DNA of 40,553 nt, taken from contig NZ_KV908331.1 of assembly GCF_001999765.1 (NCBI RefSeq), positions 1 to 40,553 of the forward strand, read 5' to 3'. Below, piece by piece: positions 8,397-16,960 of this stretch. The notes beneath the pieces were generated by a model. The model was not told the DNA's origin and did not search any database. It was given only the letters and a program-made list of their open reading frames with translations. The translations under genes were made by a program, and so were the position numbers. Every line of letters starts with the position of its first letter. Positions within the stretch are counted from its first letter, which is position 1. The stretch comes from Sinomonas mesophila. GTDB lineage: Bacteria; Actinomycetota; Actinomycetes; Actinomycetales; Micrococcaceae.

Positions 8397-9092
8397 ATGG
8401 CCTGGAGCCGGGATGAGATGGCCGCGATCGCGGCCGAGGAACTGAACGACGGCGACTACGTGAACCTGGGCATCGGCATCCCGACGCTCGTCGCCAACAA
8501 CCTGCCCGAGGGCGTGCGGGTCGTGCTGCAGAGCGAGAACGGGCTGCTGGGCATGGGCCCGTTCCCGTACGAGGGCGACGAGGACGCGGACCTGATCAAC
8601 GCGGGCAAGCAGACCGTCACGGTGCTGCCCGGCGGGAGCATCTTCGACTCCGCGACCTCCTTCGGCATGATCCGCGGCGGGCACGTCAAGGTCGCCGTGC
8701 TCGGCGCGATGCAGGTCTCCGCCGACGGCGACCTGGCCAACTGGACCATCCCCGGGAAGATGGTCAAGGGCATGGGCGGGGCCATGGACCTCGTCGCCGG
8801 GACGCCGCGGATCATCGTGCTCACCGAGCACGTGGCCAAGGACGGCTCGCCCAAGGTCGTGGACCGCTGCTCGCTGCCGCTCACCGGCCAGCGCGTCGTG
8901 GACCGCATCATCACGGACCTTGCCGTCTTCGACGTGGTGGAGGACGACGGCGGCCGGCAGCTCGTGCTGCGCCGGCTCGCCCCCGGCGTGGGTCTCGGCG
9001 AGGTGCGGGAGAAGACCGAGGCGCCGTTCGACGTCGACCTCGAGGACCAGGGCGTGCTTGGCGCGCAGGAGACGGAAGGGGCGCTCGCATGA
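8397..9092 (+). CDS. scoB: 3-oxoacid CoA-transferase, subunit B
   Basis: The 231-residue beta subunit. The active-site glutamate that forms the enzyme-CoA thioester is Glu47 in [10 protein letters not shown]. Upstream [18 protein letters not shown] and downstream [16 protein letters not shown] are the expected family segments. The ATG at 8397 follows AAGGAGGAGA. The stop TGA overlaps the ATG of the thiolase gene (ATGA at 9089-9092), a translational-coupling junction that also fixes where the thiolase is meant to start. Confidence 0.93.
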   Translation: MAWSRDEMAAIAAEELNDGDYVNLGIGIPTLVANNLPEGVRVVLQSENGLLGMGPFPYEGDEDADLINAGKQTVTVLPGGSIFDSATSFGMIRGGHVKVAVLGAMQVSADGDLANWTIPGKMVKGMGGAMDLVAGTPRIIVLTEHVAKDGSPKVVDRCSLPLTGQRVVDRIITDLAVFDVVEDDGGRQLVLRRLAPGVGLGEVREKTEAPFDVDLEDQGVLGAQETEGALA

Positions 9093-10275
9093 GCCTCAGG
9101 GAGCAGTTCGGCAGGGACGTCCTCATCACGGGGTGGGGCACAGCCGCTTCGGGAAGCTGGGAGACGAGACGCTCGAGTCGCTCATAGTCCAGGTCGCGGG
9201 CCAGGCCCTCGCGCACGCGGGGCTCGAGCCGCGCGACGTCGACGAGGTCTACGTCGGGCAGTTCAACGCGGGGATGATGCCGCTGGCGTTCCCGTCCTCG
9301 CTCGCGCTGCAGCTCTCCCCGGACCTGCTCGGGGTGCCGGCCACGCGGGTCGAGAACGCGTGCGCCTCCGGCTCCGCGGCCGTGCAGCAGGGCGCCAAGG
9401 CGCTGCTCGCCGGGACCGCGCGGAACGTCCTCGTGATCGGGGCGGAGATGATGACGCCGGCCGGGGCCGAGAAGGTCGGCGCGGCGCTGCTGGGAGCGGA
9501 CTACGACATGGCCGGCCAGGCGTCGTCGGCCGGGTTCACGGCGCTCTTCGCCGAGGTGGCCAAGCACTACGCGAAGCGGTACGGGCCCGTCTCCGACGTC
9601 CTCGGCAGCATCGCGGCGAAGAACCAGCGCAACGGCGTGGACAACCCCTACGCCCAGCTGCGCAAGGACCTCGGCGAGGAGTTCTGCCGCACCGTCTCGG
9701 ACAAGAACCCGATGGTCGCCGACCCGCTGCGTCGCACCGACTGCTCCCCGGTGTCCGACGGCGCCGCCGCCGTCGTGCTCAGCGTCGCCCCGTCCGCGGT
9801 GGCGGCGACGGCGCCGGTGCGGCTCGCGGGCTTCGGGCACGCGAACGACTTCCTCCCGGCGGGGCGCCGCGACCCGACGGCGTTCGCGGCCACGCGGCTG
9901 TCCTTCGAGCGTGCCTTTGCGATGGCCGGCGTCGGGCTCGACGGCGTCGACTTCGCCGAGGTGCACGACTGCTTCACCATCGCGGAGCTGCTCATGTACG
10001 AGGCGATGGGGCTCACGGCGCCGGGCGAGGGCGCGCGGGCCGTCCAGGAGGGCTGGGTGTACAAGGACGGGCGCTTGCCAGTGAACGTCTCGGGCGGGCT
10101 CAAGGCCAAGGGCCACCCCGTCGGGGCGACGGGCGTCTCGCAGCACGTCCTCGCGGCGATGCAGCTCACCGGCACGGCCGGGGCGATGCAGCTGCCGGAC
10201 CCGCGGCGGGCCGTCGTGCAGAACATGGGCGGCGTGGGCATCGCGAACTACGTGAGCGTGCTCGAGGCCGTGTAG
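9089..10275 (+). pseudogene. SCP-x-type thiolase with apparent single-base frameshift
   Basis: Thiolase of the SCP-x-like group: nucleophile Cys in ENACASGSAAVQQG (about residue 92), HDCFTIAELLMYEAMG, and GGLKAKGHPVGATG near the C-terminus. It should cleave acetoacetyl-CoA or related 3-ketoacyl-CoA to acetyl-CoA. The ATG at 9089 overlaps the scoB stop, but the reading frame opened there ([15 protein letters not shown]) leaves the thiolase frame at a run of four G (9130-9133). Adding one G restores ITGVGHSRFGKLGDE and a 395-residue product of normal length. Either the gene is recently inactivated or the G run is a sequencing error. The rest of the frame is intact, which favours error or a very recent event. 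A GTG at 9133 could restart translation but would remove the first beta strand. Confidence 0.82.
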
Positions 10276-10343
10276 CCGGCGGTCACTCAGCGGAGCGGGT
10301 GCTTCGGGCCCCCCCGAGGGGCCCGTCTCCCTGAAAACCGCGT

Positions 10344-11150
10344 TCAGCCGCCCAGCGCGTCCGAGACCGACTTTGCCCCGCCGTGGCCGCTCTGCCCGCC
10401 GTCGACCGGAATCTCCGCTCCGGTGACAAAGGAGGCGAGCGGGCTCAGCAGGAAGAGGACGACGGCGGCGACCTCCTCGGGCGTGCCGGTGCGGCCGAGC
10501 GGCGTCTCGGCGACCGTCGCCTCGCGGAAGGCCGGGCTCGCGCTCGCCGTCATGGGCGTCTCGATGAAGCCCGGATGCACCGAGTTCACCCGTATCCCGC
10601 GCGGCCCGAGCTCCATCGCGGCAACGCCCGAGACCCCGCGGAGCGCCCACTTGCTCGAGGTGTAGGCGACCGGATAGTGCGCGGTGAGCGCTGCGACAGA
10701 GCCGACGTTGACGATCGACGATCCCGGGCCCATGAGCGGGACGCAGGCCTGGATGCCGAGCAGGGCACCGACGACGTTGACCTCCGCGACCTCGAGCACA
10801 TCCTGGGGCGTCGCCTCGAGCAGGCGCGGGCGGCGCGTGACGCCGGCGTTGTTGACGAGCCCGTCGATCCGGCCGTGGGCCGCCCGCGCGGCCTCGGCGA
10901 GCTCGGCCCACTGGGCCTCGTCCGAGACGTCGAGCCGGAGGTAGGACGCCGTCTCGGCCGCACCCGCCAGCACCGCCTCGAGGGCGGGTGAAGGGGCCCC
11001 CGCCAGATCCGCCGCGAGGACGACGGCGCCGGCGTCGGCGAGCATGCGCGCCTCCGCGAGCCCCTGGCCGCCGTTGGCCCCGGTGACGACGACGACCCGT
11101 CCGGCCAGGCCGAAGCCTGCCGCCCTGCCGGCCGATGGATCCACGCTCAT
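10344..11150 (-). CDS. SDR family oxidoreductase
   Basis: A 268-residue classical short-chain dehydrogenase. It has the nucleotide-binding motif TGANGGQGLAEA (about 23-34), NNAGVT for the central strand, catalytic Ser in VNVGSVAAL, and the Tyr-x-x-x-Lys pair in YTSSKWALRG. PVDGGQSGHGG is the usual C-terminal segment. It oxidises or reduces an unknown alcohol or ketone with NAD(P). It converges on the thiolase gene and lies on the same strand as the MFS gene, 109 bp upstream. A position next to ketone-body genes hints at a hydroxyacyl substrate, but nothing proves it. Confidence 0.88.
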   Translation of the reverse strand: MSVDPSAGRAAGFGLAGRVVVVTGANGGQGLAEARMLADAGAVVLAADLAGAPSPALEAVLAGAAETASYLRLDVSDEAQWAELAEAARAAHGRIDGLVNNAGVTRRPRLLEATPQDVLEVAEVNVVGALLGIQACVPLMGPGSSIVNVGSVAALTAHYPVAYTSSKWALRGVSGVAAMELGPRGIRVNSVHPGFIETPMTASASPAFREATVAETPLGRTGTPEEVAAVVLFLLSPLASFVTGAEIPVDGGQSGHGGAKSVSDALGG

Positions 11151-11191
11151 AGCACCATTCTCGTGGCCGCGGGGCGCCGGGGGAGTGTCAA

Positions 11192-11255
11192 TACAGCTCG
11201 TACGTCACCGGCCGCCAACCTCATGGTCGACGGCGGGTGGTCGGCGCCCGGCTGA
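11192..11255 (+). pseudogene. remnant of an SDR C-terminus
   Basis: On the + strand, between two minus-strand genes, the sequence reads YSSYVTG (11192-11212) and, after one extra base at about 11213, ANLMVDGGWSAPG followed by TGA (11214-11255). VTGANLMVDGGWSA is the typical end of a classical short-chain dehydrogenase; compare VTGASYTMDGGWSAR in the dehydrogenase ending at 16813. Nothing upstream resembles the rest of such a gene. It looks like the last ~20 codons of a deleted SDR gene, itself broken by a frameshift. Confidence 0.6.
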
Positions 11256-11259
11256 GGGT

Positions 11260-12402
11260 CTACTCCCCGCCGGGGTAGGCCGCCATGAGGGCGGCGGACG
11301 CGATCCACAGCGCGCCGACCGCCGCCACCGAGAGCCCGCCGCTGAGGCTGATCGCCGATGCCGCGAGGGCGGCCCCGGCCGCCGAGGCGCTCACCCTCAG
11401 CCCGGCGCCCACCGTGAAGACCTGGGACCTGAGCTCGGCGGGGCTCAGGGCGCTGCGCAGGAACAGCATTGCGGCGGCGGTCGAGGCCGTGAACGCGCCC
11501 GAGAGCCCGATCGCGATGACCGTCCAGACGAGCCCCAGATCGAGGACGGCCAGGATCGTGAACACGCCGGTGGCGAGGAACCCAACACCCATGACCACGT
11601 GCGGGCGGGCGCGGGTGGGGCGGGCCGTCTCGGCGAAGGCGCCGAGGAGGCTGCCCACGGCGAACGCGGTCACGAGCAGCGCACCCTGTCCGGGGGAGCC
11701 GACGCGTTCCATCGAGAGGGCGATCGCGGCAACCGCGAGTCCGCCCTGTCCGAGCTGGGTGAGGGTCGAGGAGAGGGTCACGACCGCGAGCGGGCGGTGG
11801 CCGAAGATGTGCCTGAATCCTGCCGCGACGGATCCCCACAGCGAGACCCCCGTCCCTCCATGGGCCGGCAGGGAGATGGCCGCCGCGCTGATCGAGCCGG
11901 AGAGGGCGGCCGCGGCCAGCACGGCCATCGCGGCGGGGGCCGGGAGGACCGTGATGATCGCTGCGACGAGGGCCGGCCCGGCGACGGCCGAGACGTTGTA
12001 GGAGAGCGCGTCGTAGGCGAAGGCGCGCTTCTGGTCCGGGATCATGTCCGAGACGAAGCTCGAGAGCCCTCCCATGAAGAACGGCGAGACGGCCCCGGCG
12101 ACGGCAAGGGCTACGAAGGCCGCCGGAAGCGGGACGTCCCCGAGGAAGGCCGTGAGCAGGAAGGCCGCGGCCGTGAGCAGCCCGGCGGCCGCGACCAGGA
12201 GGCCGGGGTGGCGCGCCCTGTCGAGGGCCACGCCCACGAGCGGAGCGGCGATGATGCTCGGGCCGAGCGAGACGGCAACCAGCGCGCCGCCGAGGCCGAT
12301 GCTGTCGAGCTCCTGCACCGCGAGGATGGGGATGGCGACGGCCGAGCCCGCCAGGGCCATCCTGGGCGGTATCGAGGCCGCGAGGTATCCGAAGGCTGTC
12401 AT
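11260..12402 (-). CDS. MFS transporter
   Basis: A 380-residue MFS protein with about twelve membrane segments. It is compact, with the TM2-3 loop reading GVALDRARHPGLLVAAAG, a diverged motif A (G-x-x-x-D-R). Similarity is to the MFS_3/enterobactin-exporter-like type. The substrate is unknown. The ATG at 12402 begins MTAFGYLAASIPPRMALAG. It is divergent from the spermidine-synthase-like gene (201 bp gap) and upstream of the SDR gene on the same strand. Confidence 0.82.
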   Translation of the reverse strand: MTAFGYLAASIPPRMALAGSAVAIPILAVQELDSIGLGGALVAVSLGPSIIAAPLVGVALDRARHPGLLVAAAGLLTAAAFLLTAFLGDVPLPAAFVALAVAGAVSPFFMGGLSSFVSDMIPDQKRAFAYDALSYNVSAVAGPALVAAIITVLPAPAAMAVLAAAALSGSISAAAISLPAHGGTGVSLWGSVAAGFRHIFGHRPLAVVTLSSTLTQLGQGGLAVAAIALSMERVGSPGQGALLVTAFAVGSLLGAFAETARPTRARPHVVMGVGFLATGVFTILAVLDLGLVWTVIAIGLSGAFTASTAAAMLFLRSALSPAELRSQVFTVGAGLRVSASAAGAALAASAISLSGGLSVAAVGALWIASAALMAAYPGGE

Positions 12403-12603
12403 GCGTGGGCTGCCGCTGTTCTTGTCGAGGGAGGATGCGTATCGAGAGGGATGCGAGCCGAGACATGACTCAGCCTCTGACTTTAACGCCCACGGCCCCT
12501 CCCCTTAGTCCGGGCTGCCTCAGCACTCCGGGGGAGGGGAATGCCCCGACCCTGAAAGCTGGACTAGCGTGGGAGCCATGGATTCACACCGGGTGGCGCC
12601 CTG

Positions 12604-13569
12604 ATGGCCCGCAGACAGGGGGGCCGCAAGACAGCCGCGCGCCCTTCCCAGGGCGACGCGCCACGGCAGGCCGCCAGCCCCCCGGGTGAGGCCATGAGTC
12701 GACCCCCGGGGCCGCGGCCGGGGCTCTACCCGATCAGCACGGGCTCGGCCGAGCTCGTCGCGGACGGCGACTCGCCCGATGGCTGGCTCCTGAAGATCAA
12801 CGGGGTACAGAGCTCGCACATCGTCCTGAGCGATCCGTTGCGCCTCGACTTCGAGTACATGCGGTGGATCACGGCCCTGATCGAGGACCGCTTCGCGCCC
12901 GCACCGACCGCCCGGCTCCGTGTCCTCCACCAGGGCGGCGGCGGATGCTCCATGCCCCGCTACCTCGCCGCCCGCTACCCGGACGCCCGGCAGGTCGTCG
13001 TCGAGCTCGACGCGAAGCTCGCCGACTACGTGCGCGCGTGGTTCGACCTGCCTCGGGCCCCCTTCGTCCGCATCCGGGTGGGCGAAGCGCGCGCCGTCAC
13101 CGAGTCCCTCACGCCCCAGACGCGGGACATTGTCATCCGCGACGTGTTCTCGGGCTCGTTCACGCCCGATCCGCTCACGACCGTCGAATTCACCCAGGCC
13201 TCCGCCCGGCTCCTCGACGCTGGGGGGCTCTACGTCGCGAACGTCGGGAGCGCCCCGGACCATGTCTCGGCGCGAATCGAGGCGGCCGCGATTGCCGAGG
13301 TCTTCCGGCACACGGCCATAGTCTCCGATCCCGCAATGCTCAAGGGCCGCCGCTACGGCAACATCATCATCGCGGGAAGCGCGACGCCGATCCCCGCCTC
13401 GCCCGCGCTGCGCCGCCGGCTGCTCGGCGGCGCCCTTCCGGCCCAAGTGTGGGAGGACGCCGAGGTCCGGGCATGGATCGGCGACGCACCTCCGCGGAGG
13501 GACCCGCGCCAGGGGGCCACGCGAGGGCCGGAGTCCGAGGACCGTCCCGCGTCCCCGCCCGTCCCCTAG
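12604..13569 (+). CDS. spermidine synthase-like methyltransferase-fold protein
   Basis: A 321-residue protein whose core (about 85-270) has the spermidine-synthase/SAM-binding Rossmann fold. VLHQGGGGCSMPRYLAARYP is the nucleotide loop, VVVELDAKLADYV the acidic strand 2, and RDIVIRDVFSGSFTPDPLTT the strand 4 loop. Canonical aminopropyltransferases carry GGGEG and a key Asp pair; here the loop is GGGGCS, so true polyamine synthesis is doubtful. Actinobacteria often have such stand-alone proteins, annotated as fused MFS/spermidine synthase-like. The N-terminal 30 residues and the last 35 are low complexity. An ATG at 12694 with a better ribosome-binding site is an alternative start. Its stop shares CTAG with the convergent LysR gene. 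Confidence 0.8.
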   Translation: MARRQGGRKTAARPSQGDAPRQAASPPGEAMSRPPGPRPGLYPISTGSAELVADGDSPDGWLLKINGVQSSHIVLSDPLRLDFEYMRWITALIEDRFAPAPTARLRVLHQGGGGCSMPRYLAARYPDARQVVVELDAKLADYVRAWFDLPRAPFVRIRVGEARAVTESLTPQTRDIVIRDVFSGSFTPDPLTTVEFTQASARLLDAGGLYVANVGSAPDHVSARIEAAAIAEVFRHTAIVSDPAMLKGRRYGNIIIAGSATPIPASPALRRRLLGGALPAQVWEDAEVRAWIGDAPPRRDPRQGATRGPESEDRPASPPVP

Positions 13570-14480
13570 CCCCCACCCTCCGAGGCCCGGCCGAGCAGCA
13601 TCGGCCGCGCCTTCTCGGTCTCGGCCCGCAAGGCCTCCGCCACGGCGGCGACCGCGGGCTGCCGCAGCGAGTCGGGCCGCAGCACCATCCAGTACGGGAG
13701 CTGCTCGCGGAAGCGCCCGGGCAGCAGTCGGACGAGGTCCGGGTGACGGTCCGCCATGAAGCAGGGCAGGAACCCGACGCCCGCGCCGGCGCGCGTCGCT
13801 TCGACGTGGACGAAGACGTTGGTCGAGGTGAGCCCGTCCCGCATCTCGGGCGCGAGGCGACGGGGCGCGTCGAGGTCGTCGACCTGCAGCATCGAGTCCA
13901 CGAAGTAGACGAGGCCGTGCCGGGCCAGCTCCTCGGGAGTCGTCGGCGTGCCGTGGCGCGAAAGATAGTCCCTCGAGGCGTACATCCCGAGCGTGTACTC
14001 GCCGAGCCGGACGGCCTGGGCGCGGTGGACCTGAGGCTCGCCCACGACGACCTCGATGTCCACGCCCGAGCGCTGCTGCATCGCCCGACGCGTCACGGTC
14101 ACGAGCTCGACCGTGAGGTCCGGGTGCTGAGCCCTGAGCCCCGCCACGGCCGGGGAGGCGATGTACGCGCTGAAGCCGTCCGTCGCCGTCATACGCACCG
14201 TCCCGGTGACCGGGTCCGAGGCCCCGGGCCCGAGCCGCGCCACCGCCTGGGCGACCTGCCCGGCCACGCCCACCGCCCGCTCGCCGAGCGGTGTCAGCTC
14301 CCAGCCCCCGGCCGCCCGCGCGAGGACCCGCCCGCCGAGGGCCTTCTCGAGCGCCGCGATCTTGCGCGCGACCGTGGTGTGGTTGAGGCCCAGGGTCTCG
14401 CCCGCCGTCGTGAACTTCCCGCTGCGGGACACCTCGAGGAGGACCAGGAGCAGGCTCGGGGAGGGGGACGCCGTCGTCAT
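13566..14480 (-). CDS. LysR family transcriptional regulator
   Basis: A 304-residue LysR-type regulator. The N-terminal winged helix-turn-helix is at about 5-63 (FTTAGETLGLNHTTVARKIAALEKALGGRV), and the rest is a periplasmic-binding-like effector domain. It is divergent from the MHS transporter-bdhA operon (207 bp apart), the classic arrangement for a LysR activator of that operon; the inducer would then be 3-hydroxybutyrate or a related acid (inference). The ATG at 14480 was chosen because homology starts with SLLLVLLEVSRSGKF; the upstream start at 14528 adds 16 residues. The gene ends within 4 bp of the convergent gene. Confidence 0.9.
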   Translation of the reverse strand: MTTASPSPSLLLVLLEVSRSGKFTTAGETLGLNHTTVARKIAALEKALGGRVLARAAGGWELTPLGERAVGVAGQVAQAVARLGPGASDPVTGTVRMTATDGFSAYIASPAVAGLRAQHPDLTVELVTVTRRAMQQRSGVDIEVVVGEPQVHRAQAVRLGEYTLGMYASRDYLSRHGTPTTPEELARHGLVYFVDSMLQVDDLDAPRRLAPEMRDGLTSTNVFVHVEATRAGAGVGFLPCFMADRHPDLVRLLPGRFREQLPYWMVLRPDSLRQPAVAAVAEALRAETEKARPMLLGRASEGGG

Positions 14481-14515
14481 GCGGCCCACGATAGTGAGCG
14501 CAGCCCGGGCCTGTC

Positions 14516-14570
14516 TGCATTTCTGCACACAATCGGTGCCTGATTGGCCATTGAGTGCGCATCGATGTGC
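14516..14570. promoter_or_regulatory. candidate LysR operator in the divergent region
   Basis: Two dyads lie between the divergent LysR gene and the MHS transporter gene. One is TGCATTTCTGCA at 14516-14527 (TGCA halves). The other is centred on CATCGATG at 14560-14567 and has flanking GC pairs. Both are compatible with the loose T-N11-A rule for LysR boxes. The first is 36 bp from the lysR start, so it may serve autoregulation. Support is from position and symmetry only. Confidence 0.35.
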
Positions 14571-14687
14571 GGGAAATACTCGTCGGGAGCGTAGTGGCGG
14601 TCACACAGGGAAGACGCCCACGCGAGCAGAAATGTGAGCCCGTGTTCACCGAAGACCCGTGTCACCGAAGACACCAGGAGGGAACCC

Positions 14688-16073
14688 ATGAGCGTCGACC
14701 AGCGCTCCGCCGGCCAGCCAGGCCAGACCGACCCGTCGCTCCTCAAGCGCATCGTCTCGGCTTCGATGGCCGGCACGGTCGTTGAGTGGTACGACTTCTT
14801 CCTCTACGCGACCGCGGCGGCCCTCGTGTTCAACAAGGTGCTTCTGCCGAAGATGGGCAACGAGTACGACGCGATCATCGCCGCGTTCCTGACCTACGCC
14901 GTCGGCTTTATCTCCCGCCCCCTCGGTGGCGTCGTCTTCGGCCACCTCGGCGACAAGCTCGGCCGCAAGGCGACCCTGCAGATCACGATCCTCCTGATCG
15001 GCGCCGCGACCGTCCTCATGGGCTGCCTGCCCACGTTCGCCCAGATCGGGCTGTGGGCCCCGATCCTCCTCGTGCTCCTGCGCTTCGTCCAGGGCCTCGC
15101 CCTCGGCGGCGAGTGGGGCGGCGCCGTCCTCCTCGTCGCGGAGCACTCCCCGGACAAGCAGCGCGCCTTCTGGGCCTCGTGGCCCCAGGCAGCCGTCCCC
15201 GTGGGCAACCTGCTCGCGACCGCCGTCCTGTGGATCATGTCCATGACCCTGACCGAGGACGCCTTCCTCGGCTGGGGCTGGCGCGTCGCGTTCTGGCTCT
15301 CCGCCATCGTTGTCCTCGTGGGCTACTACATCCGCACCAAGATCACGGACGCGCCCATCTTCGAGGCCGCCAAGGTCGAGCTGGAGAGCGAGAAGGCCGT
15401 CGGCTACGGCGTCTTCGAGGTCATCAAGCGCTACCCGCGCGGCATCCTCACCGGCATGGGCCTGCGCTTCGCGGAGAACATCATGTACTACCTCGTGGTC
15501 AGCTTCTCGATCGTGTACCTCGGCACGGGCCTGAAGATGAACACGTCCTCGATCCTGGGCGTCATCGCGATCGCCCACATCGCCCACTTCGTGGTCATCC
15601 CCATCGTCGGCCGCCTCGCGGACACCCTCGGCCGCAGGCCCGTCTACCTCGCCGGCGCGGTCCTCGGCGGCACGTGGGGCTTCTGGGCCTTCCCGGCCTT
15701 CGGCACGCAGAACACGGCCGTGATCCTGCTGGCCATCATCGTCGGCCTGGCCTTCCACGCCCTCATGTACGCCAGCCAGCCGGCCATCATGGCAGAGATG
15801 TTCCCGACCCGCATGCGCTACTCGGGCGTCTCGATCTCCTACCAGGTCACCTCGATCGTCGCGGGCTCGCTCGCCCCGGTCTTCGCCACCGAATGGCTCA
15901 AGTCCACTGGCTCGTGGTGGCCCACCGCCGTCTACCTGCTCGTTGCGGGCGTCATCACCGCCGTCACCGTGGTGAGCATGCGCGAGACAAAGGGCGCCTC
16001 GCTCCACGCCCTCGACGCCGCGGACGCCGCGAAGCTGCGCGGCGAGTCCGCCGACGCGAAGGCCACGGCGTGA
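14688..16073 (+). CDS. MHS-family (metabolite:H+ symporter) MFS transporter
   Basis: A 461-residue MFS protein of the metabolite:H+ symporter type (relatives: ShiA, KgtP, ProP). Diagnostic are the start SASMAGTVVEWYDFFLY, motif A GHLGDKLGRKATL, LRFVQGLALGGEWGGAVLL, and AEMFPTRMRYSGVSISYQ. It should import an organic acid with protons. Its GTGA overlap with 3-hydroxybutyrate dehydrogenase makes 3-hydroxybutyrate the most likely cargo (inference). The ATG at 14688 has a strong AGGAGGG site. The upstream in-frame start at 14634 only adds a poorly conserved peptide. Confidence 0.92.
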   Translation: MSVDQRSAGQPGQTDPSLLKRIVSASMAGTVVEWYDFFLYATAAALVFNKVLLPKMGNEYDAIIAAFLTYAVGFISRPLGGVVFGHLGDKLGRKATLQITILLIGAATVLMGCLPTFAQIGLWAPILLVLLRFVQGLALGGEWGGAVLLVAEHSPDKQRAFWASWPQAAVPVGNLLATAVLWIMSMTLTEDAFLGWGWRVAFWLSAIVVLVGYYIRTKITDAPIFEAAKVELESEKAVGYGVFEVIKRYPRGILTGMGLRFAENIMYYLVVSFSIVYLGTGLKMNTSSILGVIAIAHIAHFVVIPIVGRLADTLGRRPVYLAGAVLGGTWGFWAFPAFGTQNTAVILLAIIVGLAFHALMYASQPAIMAEMFPTRMRYSGVSISYQVTSIVAGSLAPVFATEWLKSTGSWWPTAVYLLVAGVITAVTVVSMRETKGASLHALDAADAAKLRGESADAKATA

Positions 16074-16813
16074 GCCTCGCCGGGCGCAAGGCTCTCGTGA
16101 CCGGGGGAGCGGCGGGCATCGGCGCCGCCGCCTCCCGGGCCCTGGCCGAGCGCGGGGCCCACGTCGTCGTCGCAGACCTCGACCGGGACGGCGCCGAGAA
16201 GCTCGCCGCGGACCTCGGCGGCAGCGCGTGGGCCGTGGACCTGCTCGACACCCCCGCCCTCGAGGACCTGCGCCTCGACTGCGACATCCTTGTCAATAAC
16301 GCCGGCATCCAGAAGGTCGCCCCGCTACACGAATTCGAGCCCGAGGCCTTCCGCCGCATCCAGCGGCTCATGGTCGAGGCGCCCTTCCTCCTCATCCGCG
16401 CCGCCCTGCCGCACATGTACGGCCGCGGCTGGGGCCGGGTGATCAACCTCAGCTCGGTGCACGGCATCCGCGCCTCCGCGTTCAAGGGCGCCTACGTCGC
16501 GGCCAAGCACGCGCTCGAGGGGCTCTCGAAGGTCACGGCCCTCGAGGGCGCGGAGCACGGGGTCACCTCGAACTGCGTCAGCCCGGGGTACGTGCGCACG
16601 GCCCTCGTCGAGCGGCAGATCTCGGACCAGGCCGCGACCCACAGCATCCCCGAGGCCGAGGTCCTGGAGAAGGTCATGCTGACCGAGATGGCCGTCAAGC
16701 GCCTCGTCGAGCCCGAGGAGGTCGCCTCGCTCGTCGCGTGGCTCGCCTCGGACGACGCCGGCATGGTCACCGGCGCGTCGTACACGATGGACGGCGGCTG
16801 GTCGGCTCGGTAG
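16070..16813 (+). CDS. bdhA: 3-hydroxybutyrate dehydrogenase
   Basis: A 247-residue SDR that should oxidise (R)-3-hydroxybutyrate to acetoacetate with NAD. It has TGGAAGIGAAASRAL for the nucleotide, NNAGIQKVAPL, catalytic Ser in NLSSVHGIRAS, and Tyr/Lys in AYVAAKHALEG. The block SNCVSPGYVRTALVERQISDQ then AATHSIPEAEVLEKVML is characteristic of BdhA rather than a general SDR. The start is GTG at 16070, overlapping the TGA of the transporter. Together with the CoA-transferase and thiolase 6 kb away it completes a ketone-body route to acetyl-CoA. A strong inverted repeat follows 15 bp downstream. Confidence 0.9.
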   Translation: MSLAGRKALVTGGAAGIGAAASRALAERGAHVVVADLDRDGAEKLAADLGGSAWAVDLLDTPALEDLRLDCDILVNNAGIQKVAPLHEFEPEAFRRIQRLMVEAPFLLIRAALPHMYGRGWGRVINLSSVHGIRASAFKGAYVAAKHALEGLSKVTALEGAEHGVTSNCVSPGYVRTALVERQISDQAATHSIPEAEVLEKVMLTEMAVKRLVEPEEVASLVAWLASDDAGMVTGASYTMDGGWSAR

Positions 16814-16828
16814 TCGGCAGACCCGTCG

Positions 16829-16896
16829 GAAACTGCACAACTCAGGGCCGATTCTCTCTTCACGGAGGCAGGAACCGCCCTGAGTTGTGCAGTTTC
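16829..16896. repeat. perfect 20-bp inverted repeat after bdhA
   Basis: The arms at 16829-16848 and 16877-16896 are perfect reverse complements (20/20), each containing TGCACAACTCAGGG or its complement, with a 28-nt loop. It sits 15 bp after the bdhA stop and 64 bp before the GOLPH3-like gene. It could act as a terminator hairpin, but there is no T-run and the loop is long. The AT-rich arm ends and perfect symmetry suggest a dispersed palindromic element like that at 5815-5870, although the sequences differ. Confidence 0.8.
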
Positions 16897-16960
16897 GCGC
16901 GCCTCACGCGCCTCGGCGTCACTCGTTGTCGTGGCAGCCGGGCTGCGCCACCATGAACGT

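Noticed and set aside
7652-9092. 3-oxoadipate CoA-transferase (pcaIJ)
   Set aside because: Sequence alone cannot exclude it, but no other aromatic-catabolism gene is present, the thiolase is not of the PcaF type, and 3-hydroxybutyrate dehydrogenase is near.
9133-10275. Intact thiolase starting at GTG 9133
   Set aside because: It would lack the first strand of the fold and has no good ribosome-binding site, and the ATGA overlap with scoB points to 9089; kept as an alternative in the feature.
12604-13569. Genuine spermidine synthase (speE)
   Set aside because: The nucleotide loop is GGGGCS and the usual acidic catalytic pattern is not seen, so only the fold is supported.
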